A stretch of DNA of 64,000 bases, taken from NCBI GenBank assembly GCA_025667525.1, contig CM046876.1, forward strand, positions 30,405,224 through 30,469,223, given 5' to 3'. The notes beneath the pieces were generated by a model, which had not been told where the DNA came from, did no database searches, and saw only the letters and a list, made by a program, of their open reading frames with translations. The stretch is from Glebionis coronaria. Taxonomy: Eukaryota; Streptophyta; Magnoliopsida; Asterales; Asteraceae. Shown piece after piece: positions 60,267-64,000 of the stretch (position 1 is its first letter; each line of letters begins with the position of its first letter). The position numbers and the translations under genes were made by a program.

Positions 60267-60731
60267 TGTTAGGACCATTGTAATAGTTAAATGTAATAGG
60301 TAGACTAGGAGGTATGTAGTTCCTCCTGGTCCTAGTAGTAGTAGGAGCAAGTCCTGCTCCTGGTCCTAGTCGAAGTCAAACTTTATTATTTACTTAATAT
60401 TCTGTTAGGATATGCATGAGATATGTTAGGAAAGGATATGCATATCAGTTTTACACGTTTTCTTTATTGTTGTATTAGGGTTTCCTTGGAGTATAAAAGG
60501 AACCTTAGGCAGAAGGGTTAGATACACCTTCACCAAACGTAGTTCTAGTGATTATCAATATTAGAAATCCTTAGAAAGGATCAAGTCTTTATAGTTATTC
60601 TGTTCTCCTTGATTATATTTATATTCTACATTCATATTGTGTATAGAGTCTCTTTGTGATTTGACTTGTGATTAAAGAAGTCATTCACCAGTCCTGACAG
60701 ACTGCAAGATCTACATCTAGTAGATCCAACA
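60267..60731 (+). repeat. 3' LTR of the third Copia (465 bp)
   Basis: Partner of 48564-49028; differences cluster near 60445, 60467-60471 and 60674-60726. Confidence 0.96.
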
Positions 60732-63577
60732 GATTACGTGTTAGGATTTTACGTATTACGTACGTGTTAGAACACGATAAGTATTTACTACGCACGAGCA
60801 CATAATAATTATTTAACAATAATTAATCACGAACATGCGATCATGAAATCATGAACGTAATTAAATCACGGGCTAATATTAGTTACGTATATATATATTT
60901 ATTACGAACACGAATAAATATATTAAGTCACGATCGATAACTAATTAAAATACGTAAAACACGAACACGAGAACACACGAGAACATACCAATATTCTAGA
61001 CACGGAAAAACATTCGGGTTACCACTTGTGGGCCCCATTACCACGAAATAGGAAGGGAGGATGGGCTTAGCCCATCAAATTTTACTAAAAGGGGTTTAAG
61101 GGATTTTCACTACTCATTTACAACTTACAGAAGATTTTTAGCAAAAACCTAAAAACCCTCCTCTCCTTCTCCTTTGTGCCGCCACCATCAAAACACAAAA
61201 AGGGAGTGTTTGTTGATCTTGGATCTTGGAATTCTTGTTGGTGTTCGTGTTTGTTCTTCTTTCTTTTGATCCACGTATTCGGTAAATCTTTTTAAACCTT
61301 TTCTTTTAATTTAATCTTTTTATTAATTATGAACATGTGATGTTTTTATAAAAACATAATAATTAATCATAGATCTAACATGTTTTGGGGTTAAATTAAA
61401 TCAAAGGGTTGCTTTTAAGGGGTGTTTATTTTGGCCGCAGGCTGTAACCGAACCTGAAGGGGTTTCGGTTTGCCAAGCCGACCACCACCAAGACCATATG
61501 GTCTTGGTTGGTGCGTGGTGGTGTATGTTAGTTTTTTTTATGTTTATGAACTTATGTTAAAATTAAATTAATAAAATGACGTGATTAATTTAATAACATG
61601 ACTTAGGTTATTTAATTATTAATGATCATAAAATTATTTTAACCTAAGTATTTATATATTTAAGACTTATAATTAATTAATTATTTTAAAACCATGGATA
61701 TAATTAATTAATTAACATGACTTAGGTTATATTATTAATATATAATAATACATATTTTAATCTAAGTATTTAACTTATTTAATTAAAAACATGTTATACT
61801 TTAATTAAATATTATAACCTATAGTTTAATTAAATTACATGAAATAATTATTAAACTATACATTATATCATATGACTTAGAAAATAATCATGAAAAACAC
61901 TTAGGCTTATATACTTAGCTTATTTAACCAGCTTATTTCTAATTATGGAAACTTTCTATTTTTAGAAACTTAATTAAATAAGGCAGCTAATCTATTTATG
62001 GAAAACAGCTATTTTTAGAAACTTATTTAAATAAGGCAGCTAATCTATTTATGGAGACCAGCTATTTTTAGAAACTTATTTATTTAAGGCAGCTAATCTA
62101 TTTATGGAAACTTATTTAATTAAGGCAGCAAATCTGTTTACGGAAACTTTCTATTTTTAGAAACTTATCTATTTTAGGCAGTAAATCTATTTTTGGAAAC
62201 TTTCTATTTTTCGAAACTTTCTATTTTTGGAAACTTTCTATTTTTGGAAACTTTCTATTTTTGGTAACTTTCTATTTTTGAAAACTTTCTATTTTTGGAA
62301 ACTTTCTATTTTTGGAAACTTTCTATTTTAGGAAACCTGCTATTTTTGGAAAGTTACTTATTATTACACAGTAAGTATAATAACACATGAAATACCAGAA
62401 ATACTTAATCAGATTAAACAGAATATAAGATAAAACACAGTTTAACGCTTTAAAACAGTAAAACATGGTAAGAACACATAAAATAAGCTAAGACATGATA
62501 TAAAACCAGCTACGTATTTAGTAAGCAGATACTTATTCATGTACGTATTTATGTAGCACTAGTGATTCAGAAGTAGGATTCCTCGCAGTTCATCTTCTTC
62601 GTTCACTGGACATAAGGTACGGATTCCCGTCCTTTCAGTATGGACATTCTTTCCTTATTAGGATTCCCCGTATGCAGCCAACTGTTTTCCCGTAGTATAA
62701 GTATGAGTTTGATTGCTTATGTTTAAATGTGATTACCTATAGCCATATACATGCATGACCAGTTTCACCTAGTTATGGAGGTACCATAACCATAACATTA
62801 GAGGCACTGATGTTGTGACTTCACCACGGCTGAGTGATTGCTCGTGGCGTCCCTTCAGCTTTTGGCCATTTATTTATATTTATCATGTGGGGCGTATGGG
62901 TGCATCCTAGTTACATGTTTTATTTAGGATTACATGATGAATGTGGTGTGTTTCTTGCATCCTTCACAAGGAGCTGATCCCTCGTACCCAAAAACCAGTA
63001 TATTAAATTAGAGGCAGCCCCTCTAATTTACATGATGAGGTCACCCCTCCAAGTATTCATGCACGGTGGAATTTCATGACCTATATTGGCTAATGGTAAA
63101 ATATGTTAAACAGTTTTCATATGATAAACATTAGGCTTTTCAAACTATAAAACCAGTTTTATGAACATGTTCCAGGTTTTCCAGGACTTATACATTTCCG
63201 CTGCTATTAAGTCTTTATTATGTTTTTGTCATTTATACTATGTCTATATCCGTGCACTGAGCGTTTTTCTCAGCCGTTACTTTCCTTTCCATGTCCCAAA
63301 ATGGTAGGTACCCTAGGAAAGACTCGAGCATTTGGAGGACGTGCATCGGATGGAAGCTGCTAGAGACTTCTTTTCCTTTTGCCTTCATATATTTATGCTT
63401 GTGTAGTCTTTCATTCATTTCTTTTGCTTTATTATGTTTTGGGCTTATGTTTGGGAACCGATGTTTGATTCCGGTTATCCCTATGGTCATGTAATGTTTT
63501 ATACGTTTATCCTTGTATGCTTTGATGACACGCCATAATTACGCGTGACATTTCCATTATCAAAATGGGGTGTTACA
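60732..63577 (+). repeat. Chromovirus 3' LTR, right segment
   Basis: Begins with the second GATTA copy and ends GGGGTGTTACA, then ATCGT. Lacks about 105 bp present in the 5' LTR around 42119-42224. A minisatellite of the 17-bp CTATTTTTGGAAACTTT unit lies at about 62190-62345. Confidence 0.92.
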
Positions 63578-63582
63578 ATCGT

Positions 63583-63918
63583 CGCCGGAAGCCATCTCAC
63601 AGCCACCAGTCTTCTCTATCTTCACTGGTCTTAGTGGTGGTTTTACTTTTTTTGTTAATGATGTTGATGTGTTCATGGGTTTTTTAGTAGGTTTGTGTAT
63701 TAGGCTGCCCGTAGTGGGTGTTTTTTTCACTCTGTCTACCGAGTGTCAGACTCGGTCATTCCAATGCGGTGATCGAGTAAATCGGTCGTCGAGAAGTGGA
63801 TTGGGTCGTGCATGCGATCGAGTGTCGTCTCTCGCAAAAGTCAAAAAACTTCCCTGGTTAGCTTTTGCTTTCAATATATACTTTCCAAAATGTATCACGC
63901 ATATTGATGTCTTAACTA
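63583..63918 (+). other. Right flank of the chromovirus
   Basis: No gene recognised. Before nesting this DNA joined directly to 29233 at the 3' flank of the FT-like gene. Confidence 0.6.
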
Positions 63919-64000
63919 CTACCTCCATCCCAAAGTTATATTCACTATTTCTTTTTTCGGACGTCCCAAAATTATTGTCCCATATTTAAAATAGATATGA
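63919..64000 (+). mobile_element. Stowaway-like MITE edge, cut by the window end
   Basis: CTACCTCCATCCCA-type end after a TA, followed by GGACGTCCCAAAATTATTGT, resembles Stowaway (Tc1/mariner) inverted-repeat ends (CTCCCTCCGTCCCA). The other end is outside the window. Confidence 0.6.

Larger units (their letters stand above)
48564..60731 (+). mobile_element. SIRE-like Copia retrotransposon (third family), complete, decayed
   Basis: 12.2 kb; LTRs 48564-49028 and 60267-60731, both 465 bp; target duplication GATTA (48559-48563 and 60732-60736). Layout LTR-PBS-gag-pol-spacer-ORF3-3' UTR-PPT-LTR as in the SIRE-type copies, but sequence is only distantly related. I count about ten LTR differences, so it is older than SIRE copy 2. 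All three coding regions carry stops or frameshifts. Confidence 0.97.
29234..63577 (+). mobile_element. Chromovirus (Tekay/Del-like Ty3/Gypsy), non-autonomous, both LTRs split by Copia insertions
   Basis: Ends TGTAAAACCC...GTGTTACA with target duplication ATCGT (29229-29233 and 63578-63582). 5' LTR = 29234-29677 plus 41707-44300 (about 3.04 kb); internal 44301-48473 (4.2 kb); 3' LTR = 48474-48563 plus 60737-63577 (about 2.93 kb). Primer site for initiator tRNA-Met follows the 5' LTR; a polypurine tract precedes the 3' LTR. Long LTRs and a chromodomain remnant at the end of the internal region point to Tekay/Del. No functional ORF remains. Confidence 0.93.

Overview
The window is plant nuclear DNA, a eudicot and most likely Asteraceae (daisy family). 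Grounds: Ty1/Copia and Ty3/Gypsy LTR retrotransposons with initiator-tRNA-Met primer sites, a four-exon FLOWERING LOCUS T-like gene whose residues resemble Asteraceae FT proteins, and two retroelement accessory protein families that I recall as abundant in Asteraceae. Nothing bacterial is present. Almost all of the 64 kb is nested LTR retrotransposons; the only host gene I recognise is the FT-like one.

Layout. (1) 1-10154: SIRE-type Copia element, copy 1, plus strand, 5' part outside the window; gag, pol and a large third ORF (ORF3), then its 3' LTR. (2) 10155-16877: right-hand part of a Tat-lineage Gypsy element into whose reverse transcriptase copy 1 inserted; decayed RT/RNase H/archaeal-type RNase H/integrase, an antisense 'gypsy-type transposase' ORF, and a 3' LTR. 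(3) 16878-18303: non-coding, with a GT microsatellite and two convergent SINE-like tRNA promoters. (4) 18309-26099: complete but coding-dead minus-strand Copia element with ~777-bp LTRs and ATTAA target duplication. (5) 26105-29233: FT-like gene (exons 26829-27028, 27152-27213, 28029-28069, 28170-28393) with a frame-breaking change right after its ATG and a 519-bp solo LTR in intron 2. (6) 29234-63577: one non-autonomous chromovirus (Tekay/Del-like Gypsy) with ~3-kb LTRs and target duplication ATCGT. Its 5' LTR is split by SIRE-type copy 2 (minus strand, 29678-41701, TAAGG); its 3' LTR is split by a third, SIRE-like Copia (plus strand, 48564-60731, GATTA). (7) 63583-64000: flank ending in a Stowaway-like MITE edge.

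The most unusual signal is a short motif, CGYTGACAAG and variants, scattered in clusters through every part of the SIRE-type element (gag, pol linker, non-coding spacers, ORF3 and LTR), always in the element's sense orientation and with a dominant spacing of exactly 21 nt, even where nothing is translated. The third Copia element has a different motif (CTYCTRGT) distributed in a similar way. I know of no described function for either.

Dating logic: the two LTRs of SIRE copy 2 differ at 2 positions I can find in 522, those of the minus-strand Copia at about 9 in 777, those of the third Copia at about 10 in 465. SIRE copy 2 is the youngest insertion and has intact gag and pol. These counts were made by eye.
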